Source of the DNA: Gordius sp. MW1
Lineage: Eukaryota; Nematomorpha; Gordioida; Gordea; Gordiidae
Assembly (NCBI GenBank): GCA_964036665.1
Contig: OZ038531.1
Location: 8,556,168 to 8,620,167 of the forward strand
Length of the DNA stretch: 64,000 nt
Reading direction: 5' to 3'
Under the pieces are notes generated by a model. It was not told where the DNA came from. It saw only the letters and a list, made by a program, of their open reading frames with translations, and did no database searches. The translations under genes and the position numbers were made by a program. This document shows, piece by piece, positions 34,667 to 45,206 of the stretch (its first letter is position 1; each line of letters starts with the position of its first letter).

Positions 34667-35875
34667 ATGATTTTACACACCCTTAACCAAATAAATTATT
34701 CTCAATGCCATATGTGGCCGCAGGTGGATGTTGGAAAAACTAGGTATATGACCACAATAACCATTTCAATTATTATTTTCATTCTTGCTACGATTGGTAA
34801 TAGCCTAGGTCTATATGTGGAACTGCAAGAAAAAAGAATCAATGTTAAAATTATTTTAACCCGGACTTTTTACACTTTTAATCTAATCAGCTGTGTTTTC
34901 TTAACTCTGTACCCATTTATGGATATAATTGGGGAGCATAATGTAAAAAGATTTTGGGTTTCATTTAGTTGGAACCAGTACATGTCCCACGTTCATTTTC
35001 CTCTTGCTAAATCTTTTATTAATGCTTCCTTCTCATTATTCCTAATTTTATCAGCAAGTCAAATGGTAGCTGTAAGATATCCCCATGCTTACAAAAGGCT
35101 ATTCGGAATTAAGCAAGTAAAATGGATGATAGTTTCCTGCTATTTTTATATGCTTGTATGGTTCGTACCATTGGGTTGGTGGTTCAAGGTAGTAACCGTG
35201 AATAATATATGCGGCCATGTCTTACAGTTTGACATATATCTTAGAATATTTTACGCCAAAGATTCATCACCCAAACACACCTCTTGGATTGCCTATAGTA
35301 TTAGCAGAGAATTGTTGACTAAATGGATACCAATCACACTCATCATTTTATTTAAATCAGTCAGTTACAAGCGGCGGAAAAATATTCTTAAATGGAAAGA
35401 AAAAATAAATCCAATATCCTATTTTGAAAGCTCAAAAATAACTACAACACTTGCTGACCCTTCAATAATTTATACAAATGCCTTATCTGAACCAGAGCAT
35501 TTGATGATTCCCAACGCTGGTGTTTCAACACAGTCCTGTTATTCCCTAATAACGGAAGCTAGACAAAAGGTTCAAGACAGAAAATGGCAAGATTATAGAA
35601 CTAGCGTTAAAATGTTTTGGATAATGACCATTGAATTTGTTATTTTTCTTTTACCCGCCTCCATATGCATCATTGCTTTTGATTTTTTGGATCATAAACT
35701 TCACAGGTGGGTGTTTGGAAAAGGATGGGCCATTTGTAGCCTAGTTGAATATCTATTCATCGCACTTACTTTCTATCTAAACTTGGGGTTTAATAAAAGA
35801 TATCGCAAGCATCTTATTAAAACTTTGAACGAATCGCGAGTAATATGTTATTTTAATAATGTATTTCATACATAA
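34667..35875 (+). CDS. Intronless seven-transmembrane receptor, rhodopsin-like GPCR lacking DRY
   Basis: A 402-residue uninterrupted ORF with seven hydrophobic segments at roughly 29-51, 67-89, 113-135, 152-172, 216-235, 314-338 and 355-375. GNS in segment 1 fits the conserved GN, the residues after segment 3 (VAVRYPHAYKR) fit the AVxxP loop of peptide-type receptors, and segment 6 keeps its proline (FLLPAS). The DRY position reads SQM (131-133), NPxxY reads TFYLN (368-372), and no cysteine sits at the top of segment 3 to pair with Cys182. N10-Y-S is a possible glycosylation site; the third intracellular loop (about 236-313) is long and basic, and the tail NKRYRKHL fits helix 8. It would sit in the plasma membrane; ligand unknown. 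Flatworms have intronless lineage-specific rhodopsin-like orphan receptors, a plausible but unproven home. First ATG chosen; frame intact. Confidence 0.85.
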   Translation: MILHTLNQINYSQCHMWPQVDVGKTRYMTTITISIIIFILATIGNSLGLYVELQEKRINVKIILTRTFYTFNLISCVFLTLYPFMDIIGEHNVKRFWVSFSWNQYMSHVHFPLAKSFINASFSLFLILSASQMVAVRYPHAYKRLFGIKQVKWMIVSCYFYMLVWFVPLGWWFKVVTVNNICGHVLQFDIYLRIFYAKDSSPKHTSWIAYSISRELLTKWIPITLIILFKSVSYKRRKNILKWKEKINPISYFESSKITTTLADPSIIYTNALSEPEHLMIPNAGVSTQSCYSLITEARQKVQDRKWQDYRTSVKMFWIMTIEFVIFLLPASICIIAFDFLDHKLHRWVFGKGWAICSLVEYLFIALTFYLNLGFNKRYRKHLIKTLNESRVICYFNNVFHT

Positions 35876-36384
35876 CAATATTTTGGTATCTTAATGCGAC
35901 AATATATATGTCTAACAATATAATTTTTTTACTACTTGAGTATATGATACCAAGATATTAATTTAGATGTAAGTTACTTATAATTAATTCATTTGTTAAT
36001 ATTATTAAAGGGAGTTTTCAGGCTCGAAATCTTATTTGAACTTTAAAATCAAAATCGTAAATAGTATATTTGATATAATAATTTATTAATTAATAATTCT
36101 AATCTTACTTTTGATATATAAATTCTTTGTCCAAAACTTGTTTTTAATTGCAATAATTTTCAATAATCATCAAGCCTGCTGATTATATCATTAATCTCAT
36201 TTTTGAAATAAATTAATTCAAATTTGTGGAAAAAATGATTATTGCAAAAATTATTTTTTAAACCAACATTTTACTTATAATTTTTATTCCAACACCGCGC
36301 TAAATCCTTAATTTACATCTTTATTGTTTGGTATTATATAATATGCTAATGGTTAGAGAGATAGGAAAGAGGAGAAGAAAGGGG
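35876..36384. other. AT-rich 3' flank of the receptor gene
   Basis: Presumed 3' UTR and beyond; AT-rich with nothing else recognised. Confidence 0.4.
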
Positions 36385-36577
36385 CATGGGCGTAGCCAGG
36401 TTTTGGATTAGGGGGGGGGGCAAAACGTTTAAAATTTCAAATAGGGAAGGGGGGGGGGCAAAACGTAATTTTTTTTGAATTGAAATTTTTTTCTCTCTCG
36501 CCATTTAGGGGGGGGGGGGGACAGCCGCCCTTCCCCCCCCCCCCCCCCCCTTGCCCCCCCCCCTGGCTACGCCCATG
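36385..36577. mobile_element. GGGCGTAGCC-family MITE with long G/C runs
   Basis: Starts CATGGGCGTAGCCAGG and ends CCTGGCTACGCCCATG, perfect over 16 bp. Flanks GAAAGGGG (36377-36384) and GGAAGGGG (36578-36585) match at 7 of 8. The interior has runs of 9-13 G and a long C run, so the sequence there may be prone to assembly error. Confidence 0.88.
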
Positions 36578-36975
36578 GGAAGGGGTAAGGCCATGCAAAT
36601 AGCTTTTTAGTGACCTGATCCAGGCCCGACATCATTTTTTATTATTAACATTGCCGAATTTTACTAAAAATTTTAATTATATGACTCTTAACTATCTACA
36701 AAGCAATTAAATTGAGTACTCGTGATTAGGTGTTGGGGTATAAGAGGGGGCTATTAACTAATTTTATTGTCACTTAAAATTACTAAAATGATTAAGCGTG
36801 GGAAGGGAAAGAAAAATATTTTAAATTAGAAAGAGATAACAAACAGGAAACTATATCATTGAGAGGCTTAAACCGGCTTGGATCGAAACAAGAGTACACA
36901 TGTGCATGAAAAAAGCAGAATAGATAAAACAATGAATTTAATAAATCTTAAAAACTATCATCACATGATTCTTCT

Positions 36976-38279
36976 TAGTGTTGCGATCTCGTCTTATCTC
37001 GGGTCTCGAAAGCAAAATTTCGTCTCGTCTCGCGTGCCATCATGAAATTCTCGATCACGTCTCGGTCTAGAAAAATTTAGGTCTCATCTCTACCATACGA
37101 TAAATCTTAAAATGTCTCGACTTTTATAAAAAAAAATTATATCATCTTAATTAAAATAACTTTAACAAAAACATAAGTAATTAGTTGCACACATTACAAA
37201 GTTTTAAAAACAACAATTAATTTGGCATCGTCACTGGTAGAATTAAGCATTTTGAGGATTTTAATAAATTGCACATGGGCGTAGCCAGGTTTTGGAGCAA
37301 AACGTTCAAAAGTTCAATTAGAAAGGGGCAAAACATAATTTTTTTTAATTTTAAGGGTTTTTTCAATGAAAATTTTTTTATCGTCCTACGCCCATGAAAG
37401 TGCACATATAAAGTTTTATAGCAAATAGTTTTATATTCAAAAAATAAACAATTCTATTAGAGTGTAATACCCATATTATGTCTTTAAATATTTACTTATT
37501 TTTTTTTAATTCCACCAAAACTTATTATTACTATAAAGTTTATGCTCATATATTCTTGTGTTGTGCTAATTAGCACAGAAAATTCTGTGTATTAGAGTTC
37601 CCTTGCCAACCCTACCTATATAATGTGAAAGGTAATGCAAACGGAAAAACAAAGGCATAATGTGATTTATGACTTGAGAATATAGAGTTGCATGAGTTCA
37701 GGCGTAACAAACTCTTAGTAGTCTCATGATTTAATATAATGCACTTGAAAGCAATGGCTCGGCATGCAGATAAGTCGCTGGGGTCTTCCAAAAACCTCTA
37801 GCCGTTGTAGCCAAATTTATATTATTATTTTGATTATTTACAAAAACTTATTATCGGAGAGGAGTTTTTAGGAATATCTATTCATCAAAATTCACTTTGA
37901 AATCTGTGTGTTTTTATTTTATTCAAATGCTACTGATATAAATATGCTATAAAGATATTAAATAACTATTTAAATGTCTTAAATGCCACTCAAATTTTAT
38001 TCAATGAACTAAAACTATTAAAGTTTGAGTAATAGGCGATCATTTCGGTGTGGTAAATTGCAAATAATTTATATTTAACATCCTAGATGTAATTACAAAA
38101 TAAAAAATGCACAAATAAATTTACTATATCATGATTATGATAATCAATTAAGAAATTTGAAGGTCGTCTCGCTGATAAAATCTCCTATCGTCTCGTCTCG
38201 AGGTCGAAATTCTTGTCTTTATCTCGACACAATTTTTCAAAGTAAGACGGAGATTTTTCTCGGATTTTCCGCATCACTA
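36976..38279. mobile_element. hAT-like element rich in TCTCG, copy 1
   Basis: Starts TAGTGTTGCGATCTCGTCT and ends GGATTTTCCGCATCACTA. Flanks ATTCTTCT (36968-36975) and ATTCCTCC (38280-38287) match at 6 of 8. Many copies of TCTCGTCTCG fill both subterminal regions. No coding capacity; a small MITE is nested at 37274. Confidence 0.8.
37274..37396. mobile_element. GGGCGTAGCC-family MITE nested in a hAT element
   Basis: Starts CATGGGCGTAGCCAGGTTTT and ends CCTACGCCCATG. Flanks AAATTGCA (37266-37273) and AAAGTGCA (37397-37404) match at 7 of 8. Younger than the surrounding element. Confidence 0.85.
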
Positions 38280-38487
38280 ATTCCTCCAAATTTTCACATC
38301 TGCGTTTCTCCGTCAATCATCTTTCGAGGCTAGAGTAGTTTTACAATTAATATCGTCTGCACTACAATGGTGACGTGACAGCTTAGGCTTAGGAATGATA
38401 TCCTCTGCCTTTCTAAAAAGCATTACTTATATTAAATAATTGGGAGAAGGGCAGGTGATTGCTAAAGAATTATTAGGACACCCTGGG

Positions 38488-39638
38488 TAGTGTTTCGATC
38501 TCGTCTCGGTATCGAAAACAAAATCTCGTCTGGTCTCGGGAGCGATTGAGAAAATCTCGATCTCGTCTCGGTCTAGAAAAATCTCGGTCTCGTCTCGTCT
38601 CGACGAGAATTCTCGTCTCGTCTCGACTTTTAAAAAAAAATATATTCGGAATAAAAATTTCTCCTGTTTTATTAAAAATATAAATAAGTGTTCAAAAATC
38701 CAAATGGCAAATTTTATATTTTTCGAAAAACTTTGATACACAAACTTTTTAAAGATTTAGCGGGACACGACATTTCATTGACAATATAAAAATATGAATT
38801 AACTCATAAAGATAACATTTTCTATAAAAAGTGCAGACTAAAAAAACTATAAATAAATTTGAAATATAAAAAATTAAATTTTATTGTTCTAGCAAATTAT
38901 AATATCTATTAAATTCACTGTGTCTGTCAACTATAAATGGACTTCAAAAATTATAAGTTCGCTTATAGTTGATTTAGTTGCATAATTGAGCAAAATGAGA
39001 CCCTTTATTAATCTTTGCTAATGCTTCAAAGTAGACCTTAACATATTTAAGGCAAATGTTTAAGTCCATTAATATAACCATCATTAATTTAGCCCATAGT
39101 GTTTATTGCATGTTTACTATAGCGCTATAAACCACAAAGTGCGAGTGACATTTAATGATGTTATTATTATTTACAGAATTGATAACTAGTTGCACAAATT
39201 AAAACGTTGTAAAAACAACAATAAAAGCAGCCATATTATAGAATTAAGAACATAAGGTTTAAACTTTAAATTAATGAATACGTATTTAAATGTATGACAA
39301 AAATCAACCATACTTAGGTAAATGATTGCCAAATTTTAATTTTTGCAAAAATATATAATATTAACTACACTTGGGATTTTTTTTAATATCAAATATATTC
39401 CATACATATTGATTTACACTTAATACCTTAAATGTAAATTAAAGTACACAATAATTTACTAAAATCTAACGATCAATAAAAAGTCGAGATCTCGCCGAGA
39501 AAATCTCGTATCGTCTCGTCTCGACCTCAAAATTCTCGTCTCGATCTCGACTCCATTTTTCAAATTCTCGTCTCGTCTCGTCTCGGTTTTTCGAGACGAG
39601 ACGAGACCGAGATTTTTCTCGGTTTTTCCGCATCACTA
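38488..39638. mobile_element. hAT-like element rich in TCTCG, copy 2
   Basis: Starts TAGTGTTTCGATCTCGTCT and ends GGTTTTTCCGCATCACTA, with a perfect 8-bp duplication ACCCTGGG at 38480-38487 and 39639-39646. Near 39590 GGTTTTTCGAGACGAGACGA forms a local palindrome with the preceding TCTCG repeats. Noncoding; same family as 36976-38279. Confidence 0.92.
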
Positions 39639-40296
39639 ACCCTGGGTATTAATATAATATTTTTTTTCTTATTTAAGTCGTTGTGTGTTATAACTAGCGA
39701 AAACATTAATATAAACTAGGCATGTTGAAAAGGAAAGCAGGATGTACATTGATAACACTTTCATTTTTCTTCTTTATCAAGTATTAGGTCACACAGTCAT
39801 GAGGTTAGTTTTGATGAGTTTCTTCCATCTTGATCGAGTAAGCGCCATGTCCTGACCTATCTTCTTAGTCTTAATCACTTTGTCTACTTGCCATTTCCAC
39901 ATAACACAAGGATGTCCGTTTCGTCTCTTCTCCGACATCTTCCTGTCTAATACTTTCTGATTTAGATCATTCGTCTCCCTTCTTAGTATATGACCATACC
40001 ACCATAGCCGATTTTAGTTTATCCGGACCGCCATAGGTTGAATACCAATTTTTACCATGAAACTGTCAATTGTCAGATGGTTAAGCTAAGTATACCCTAT
40101 GCTCCACCGTATCATTCTCATCTCTGCCCCCTGTAATAACTTTTCTTCCGCCGCTTTAGATGCCCATGTTTCACTTCCATAGAGTAACATCGGTCTTACG
40201 ATGGATTTGTAAGCTTCGCTCTTCAGTCATATTGGCATTCTTGTTCCACCGGATATACTCCGCATCTAAGACATCTTTTTTGGATCCATGCATTGT

Positions 40297-43200
40297 ATTT
40301 TTTTTTTTTTGAATTGACATGCTTTATTAAAAAAAAGTATTAAATATAAAGTGGATTTAATACAAAGATACAAGAACGAAAATATTTATAAAAAGAATGA
40401 TTAAAACACATTATCCGTTTCTTCATCTTTAAGAATGGGCATTGAATCCATCAAAGAATAAAAATTGGATTTAGCAATCGCAATGGCAATTGATTGTCTT
40501 AGTAAGAAACTATTCGATATTTTAGAAGGGGGCGAGCGTTTATTGAGTTCTTTAAAAAAATTTAATGCGCTCTTTCCGAACGTCCCTGAGCACGACGAGA
40601 CGATAGGAATAAAAACGGAGGATTCCGATAAAGCTGAGTATTTTAAGGATTTGCGATGCTCTGCCGATCCTAGGGGGTCGTGAGTATCGTTGGAGGGGGC
40701 AAACAGGTCAATACAGGTGTAGTCCCATTTTAAGAAAAGGCCTTTGTCCCATGGGATAAGTGATGAACCGTCAGGACGCATCCGCCCTTCGAGAGAGGGA
40801 TCTGACGGTTCAAGGATGGAAGGAACTTTTGCCCGTTTGAGGGCAGCTTGAAGCAGTGTATTTATTTTTTGGTGCCTACTATACCGGCTTTTGTTAAATT
40901 TACAATGCAGAGGGTGACGCGCTTCCTCATCTACAAGTGAATTACAAAGCCGGCAGGGGTATGGGGACGTGTATTTACAGCCCAAGCGGAGGGCTATGTT
41001 GAAGGACAGGGTAGGATTCTCTAAAAACATTCGCGAAAACTTACTAGGGTAAGCTTCAAGCCATTCATGACCAGATTGGTCGAAAGCCAATGACCTAAGA
41101 TTGCAATGCTGTTTGGCGTCGCATGTCGAGAGAAGGTAAGCAACGGACCGCGACACCAAACTTGCATCCAAATCTTTTTGGGCATATGATTGTGGAATGT
41201 CAACTCCTAAATTGACATTCTCATTCCATAGAGATAAGGCTTGATTGATAGAGGGGTTGAGTGAGAAAGGGACAAGGTAGTTAATAGATTGTTTAAAAGA
41301 AAGGGAGGAGGAAATAAAGGCGGCTAAGGAAATCGCGGTTGGGGAACGAATACCTAGACCGCCAGATTTTGTGGGAAGAGTGGCTTGAAGCCAAGTATTC
41401 GTGTTAAAAGAAATATTTAAAATTATTTCAAGTGTGGATTTAAAAAAGTGTTCATAATTGTGTAAGACATCTTTAAATAAAAAAGCTTGCGTGGAGCGGA
41501 AGCAGAATAAAATTTTGCTAATGTTGTAATAATTTTTTATAATGTAAAAGGAATGATGAGAGGGCATAGATTTAAAAATGTCTAATTTGGTTTTTAGAGA
41601 AGAAAGGTTTTTGTCTAAAAAATTTTTGAAGCACTCAGGGCCCCCGATAGGTGCACCTAAAACATACATATTGTCTTTATTAATTTTGGCAAAGTCAAAA
41701 AACTTTGGGTGAATATTATCCAAGTCAGAATATATTTCACTTTTAGAGGCATTTAAACATAAGTTTAATGTGGGGAAAAAAGCATGTATTACATCTAGCG
41801 CTTGGACTAGGTTGTCAGGGTGCCAACAAGAGTGGCGTCATCTAAATACCAGACATTGAGGGTGAGTTTACAATGTTTGTTAATTTCGTTAATTAGGTGA
41901 TTTATAGCCAAGCAGAATAAAGGGGGGCCTAGGGGGTCACCTTGTTGGATCCCTTCTGCGGATTCAAGGAAGAATTCTCCAAATTTCAAAATCGAAGGAC
42001 ATCCGTAACTTGAAATGATGTAGTTGGTGTATTGGGGAAATATTTTGATAAAATCGTTAATGAAGGCTGTGCGGCGAATGCTATTGAAAGCATTTTTAAA
42101 ATCCAGTTTTATAAAGGAGTCACCCAGAGGGAGGTGTTCCAGGGCTAAGCGTGCGGCATGGGTAGCTGTCTCGCACCCTCCTTTGACCCCAAAGCCTAGT
42201 TGATGCGGAATTAAAGTAGGGGACAATATGGGTTTGATCGCCGAACAAATTAATTTAGAAATAATTCTTCGAAAGACACCGCCGATAGCGATAGGCCTGG
42301 CTGAATTGTCGGCCTTTCTTATAGCTAAAAGCTTAGCTCCAAAGACTATGGGTGTTATTTCTTTAGGTATAATCCCATTGACTAAAAGGTTACAAAATTT
42401 GGTGAGTAAGTCTAGTAAGATGGAGGAGTTATTATTATCAATTGTTATAAGATCTTTTAAAAAAATTGATTTTATGCCGTCGAGACCACCTGCAGAATCC
42501 ATAGGAAAGGATAAGATGGCATCTCGAATGTCTGATGACTTAAAAGCAATATCTGAAGGTTGCGAGGGCGATAGGTAAGTTGACGATAGACTCTGGGGAT
42601 GCTTGAGAACCATTTCTTCATATGATTTTTGTGAAGGAATCAAAAATGAATTGTCGTCTTCAAGGTATCTCATTGCACTCTTGATGTTGAATGAGTGAAT
42701 TTTCCTAGAGATTATATTCGCTTTTTGTTTGGGGGTTAATATTTGGGGTTCCTTTCTATCCATGTTATATGCAGGAGAGCTGTTTTGACTGTCAAAATTT
42801 AAAACTGATTGTTTAATATTATGAGTGATATTTGCTTCCTTGTCTTGAGGAATGGATAAAATGTAAAAAGAGAATTTAAATAATTTCTCCCAATAGGATA
42901 GGTTCTGAGGGAGAGAAATAATATTGTTAAGTAAGTTTATTAAAAATTGTTGCATGCATGTTCGGGCCCCCCTTGGAATTCTGGATATAGTTGGTGGGAA
43001 TGCCTGAGATAAAAAGGCTCTGCTCCATGTCATGTCCTTTTTTTCATTTGTGGTATAGTAGGATTGATGAGGTATTAGATTAGGAATATCTGCACCAGAA
43101 GGGCTGAAATTAATATTATCATCCAATATTAAGGTAGATGGTGGACATATAGTGTTTGGGGGAGCGAGCTTACCTGAGGAGGGGCATTTATTTTTAACAG

Positions 43201-44180
43201 GGCCATGTTGTAAAAAACGATTCTTTTTGTTTAATGAGATATTTCTGGAACACAAGGGGCATAGAGCTTTTAAAAGGATCATTTAATATGTATTAGAATT
43301 TTCTCTCAGACAAAAAAAAAATACATTCAGGTCTACACTGATGATTTATTGTAAGATTCTGAGTTATTAAGTATGTTGGAAAGATGGTAAGTAGTAAGGA
43401 ATAATTAGTGATATCATTAGTAAAATTGCTTTAATTATGTGTGTAGATATATAATTTAGGGATAAAAGTACGTGTTGCTGAATTTGTAGAGAACCTTGTT
43501 TATTATAAACATGATTAATAATATACCCATGGGTTATACTTTAATTATGGGTACAGGTAAAGAAAAAGTAATTGTAAATAAATATTTACTAAGAATAATA
43601 CTATGTGAACTTTGGCCATAAGAATTAGAAGGTTGAAGTTTCTGGAATTGAACCTATAGGTGTGGGTGAATTTGTAATGAGGTGATATTTGTATGCACCA
43701 AATATAAGAAATATCCACCTTTAGATTTTGGCCAATTATAAAAGAATGTCTTTCCAAAAGAATAGATAGGTGTCTGTCTTGGTTATTCCACAAACTTGGT
43801 TGTAAAGAAAGCATGAAACATTATATTAGATTAATCTCTCAGTTTCATGGCTGTGTAAAGTTTTGTAATTGTGAATATGTAAATTGCAAGAGATATAGAA
43901 ATGTATAATAGTGTTTTAACTTCTCGCATTGCTTCTGTATATGCTTCTATATTAGTCTTGCTAGGGAATAAGGATGAGGGGATAAATGTGATGTAGATAA
44001 GTTGGAAAATATTGAAAAGTTATATTGTTATTTAAAGCATATTAATCTTTAAACTTAGAATAGTGCTAAAATAAAGTAATTTTAGTTGTACGTGGGCTAA
44101 GTTGTGCAGAGCTTTCAAGAATATATAATTTTGTATTGGTTATATTGATTTCAATTTGGCAGAACAGCTGTTCATATTTA
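40297..44180 (-). mobile_element. R2-group LINE with restriction-like endonuclease, near-complete
   Basis: Inserted into the RTE copy: LINE sequence up to TTGGATCCATGCATTG at 40296 resumes at TTTGATGTAGAATCGAGCC near 44185, as judged from the uninterrupted copy 3 at 26396-26455. The minus-strand 3' end carries a poly(A) tail of about 13 (T run at 40298-40310). About 900 bp of 5' leader lie between 44180 and the ORF. No clear target duplication; a short target deletion is likely. The 3' part is repeated in a truncated copy at 44848-45186. Confidence 0.85.
40401..43282 (-). pseudogene. LINE polyprotein: zinc finger, reverse transcriptase, restriction-like endonuclease; one frameshift
   Basis: The first open segment (43282-41807, 491 codons) begins with a CCHC finger (C8, C11, H26, C33), then RT from about residue 270: ARPIAIGGVFRRIISKLI, FIKLDFKNAFNSIRR, EGIQQGDPLGPPLF, and the catalytic WYLDDATLVG. 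The second (41723-40401, 440 codons) has GGLGIRSPTA, a second zinc motif (CRLC...H...HC) and GRMRPDGSS...KWDYTCIDLF, the PD-(D/E)XK-type restriction-like endonuclease of R2, R4, Hero and NeSL elements. Between them, minus-strand sequence 41806-41724 is open in the second frame, so a single frameshift near 41810 interrupts an otherwise continuous frame of about 960 codons. YLDD instead of FADD at the RT active site is noteworthy. Confidence 0.85.
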
Positions 44181-44591
44181 ATTTTGATGTAGAATCGAGC
44201 CTAGATATGTAAACCTGTCTACTTTAGGGTACTTAAGATGGTTTTCTAGCGTTGGTAACTTTTAACGTTCAGCTACATGTATACTGTTTTTCTATCGTTG
44301 ACCTTTAAACCATATTTAACTAAGCGCTTTAGCCATTTTCGGCTTCTTCTCCAAATACGATCTTCTTCGTATCCTCGCATATCTATATCCTCGGTATATA
44401 GCATACACCAAGTAGATGGCTTTTGAATGTCTCTCGTTATTGTGTCCATATTTATGTTGAATAAAAAGAAATTAAAAGCTGATCCTTTAAGCCTATTTCA
44501 ACCCAAAAAGGTTTAAAGTTTCCAATGTCGTCTTAATGCACGAATTTGAGGCTTCATTTATATTTTTCACAGCCGTACATATAGGTCAAGG

Positions 44592-44746
44592 CATGGGCGT
44601 AGCAAGCATTGGGATTAGAGGGGGGCAATAATAGGGAAGGGCAAAATAATCATTTATTGAAATTTTAGCCATGATTTTAATAAATTTTTGTATTTAGAGG
44701 AGGGGGGGCAGCCGCCTCTTTCTGCCCCCTCTTGGCTACGCCCATT
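44592..44746. mobile_element. GGGCGTAGCC-family MITE nested in RTE copy 4
   Basis: Starts CATGGGCGTAGCAAGCATTG and ends CTTGGCTACGCCCATT. Flanks GGTCAAGG and CATCAGGG match at 5 of 8, so it is older than other copies. Confidence 0.75.
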
Positions 44747-44847
44747 CATCAGGGATAATTTGTTTTCTTAAGCACCACTATATTAAATCGTGAGAGACCT
44801 TGTCATAAGCATTCTCCAAGTCGATAAAGACCATATGTAGTTTTTTT

Positions 44848-45186
44848 TATAAAATATGCTTTATTATAAAAAAGTACTAAATATTATAATATATGATGAA
44901 ATCAATAAAAGTACACAAGAACAAAAATATTTATATATAAGATTATTAAAAGGCATTATCCATTTCTTCGTCTTCTTCATAAATGGGCATTGAATCCATC
45001 AGGGAATAAAAATTAGATTTAGCGATGGCAATGACGATTGATGATTCTTAATAGAAAACTATTCGAAATTTTTGAAGGAGATGAACGTGTATTAAGTTCT
45101 TTGAAAAAATTTAAAGCGCACTTCCCAAACGTTCTTGAGCACGAGGAAACGATAGGTATACAAATGTAGGATCCTGATAAATCTGC
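44848..45186 (-). mobile_element. 5'-truncated copy of the R2-group LINE
   Basis: Matches the 3' end of the element at 40297-44180 (TATGCTTTATTATAAAAAAG; ATGGGCATTGAATCCATCAG) and stops after about 340 bp, as expected for incomplete reverse transcription. Inserted in the RT region of RTE copy 4 after ACCATATGTAG. It contains stops, so only C-terminal codons of the polyprotein remain, degraded. Confidence 0.8.
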
Positions 45187-45206
45187 CCCTATTTATATAT
45201 GGGATA

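Noticed and set aside
42228..42578. Plus-strand 116-codon ORF within the R2-group LINE
   Set aside because: It is antisense to well-conserved RT motifs on the minus strand.
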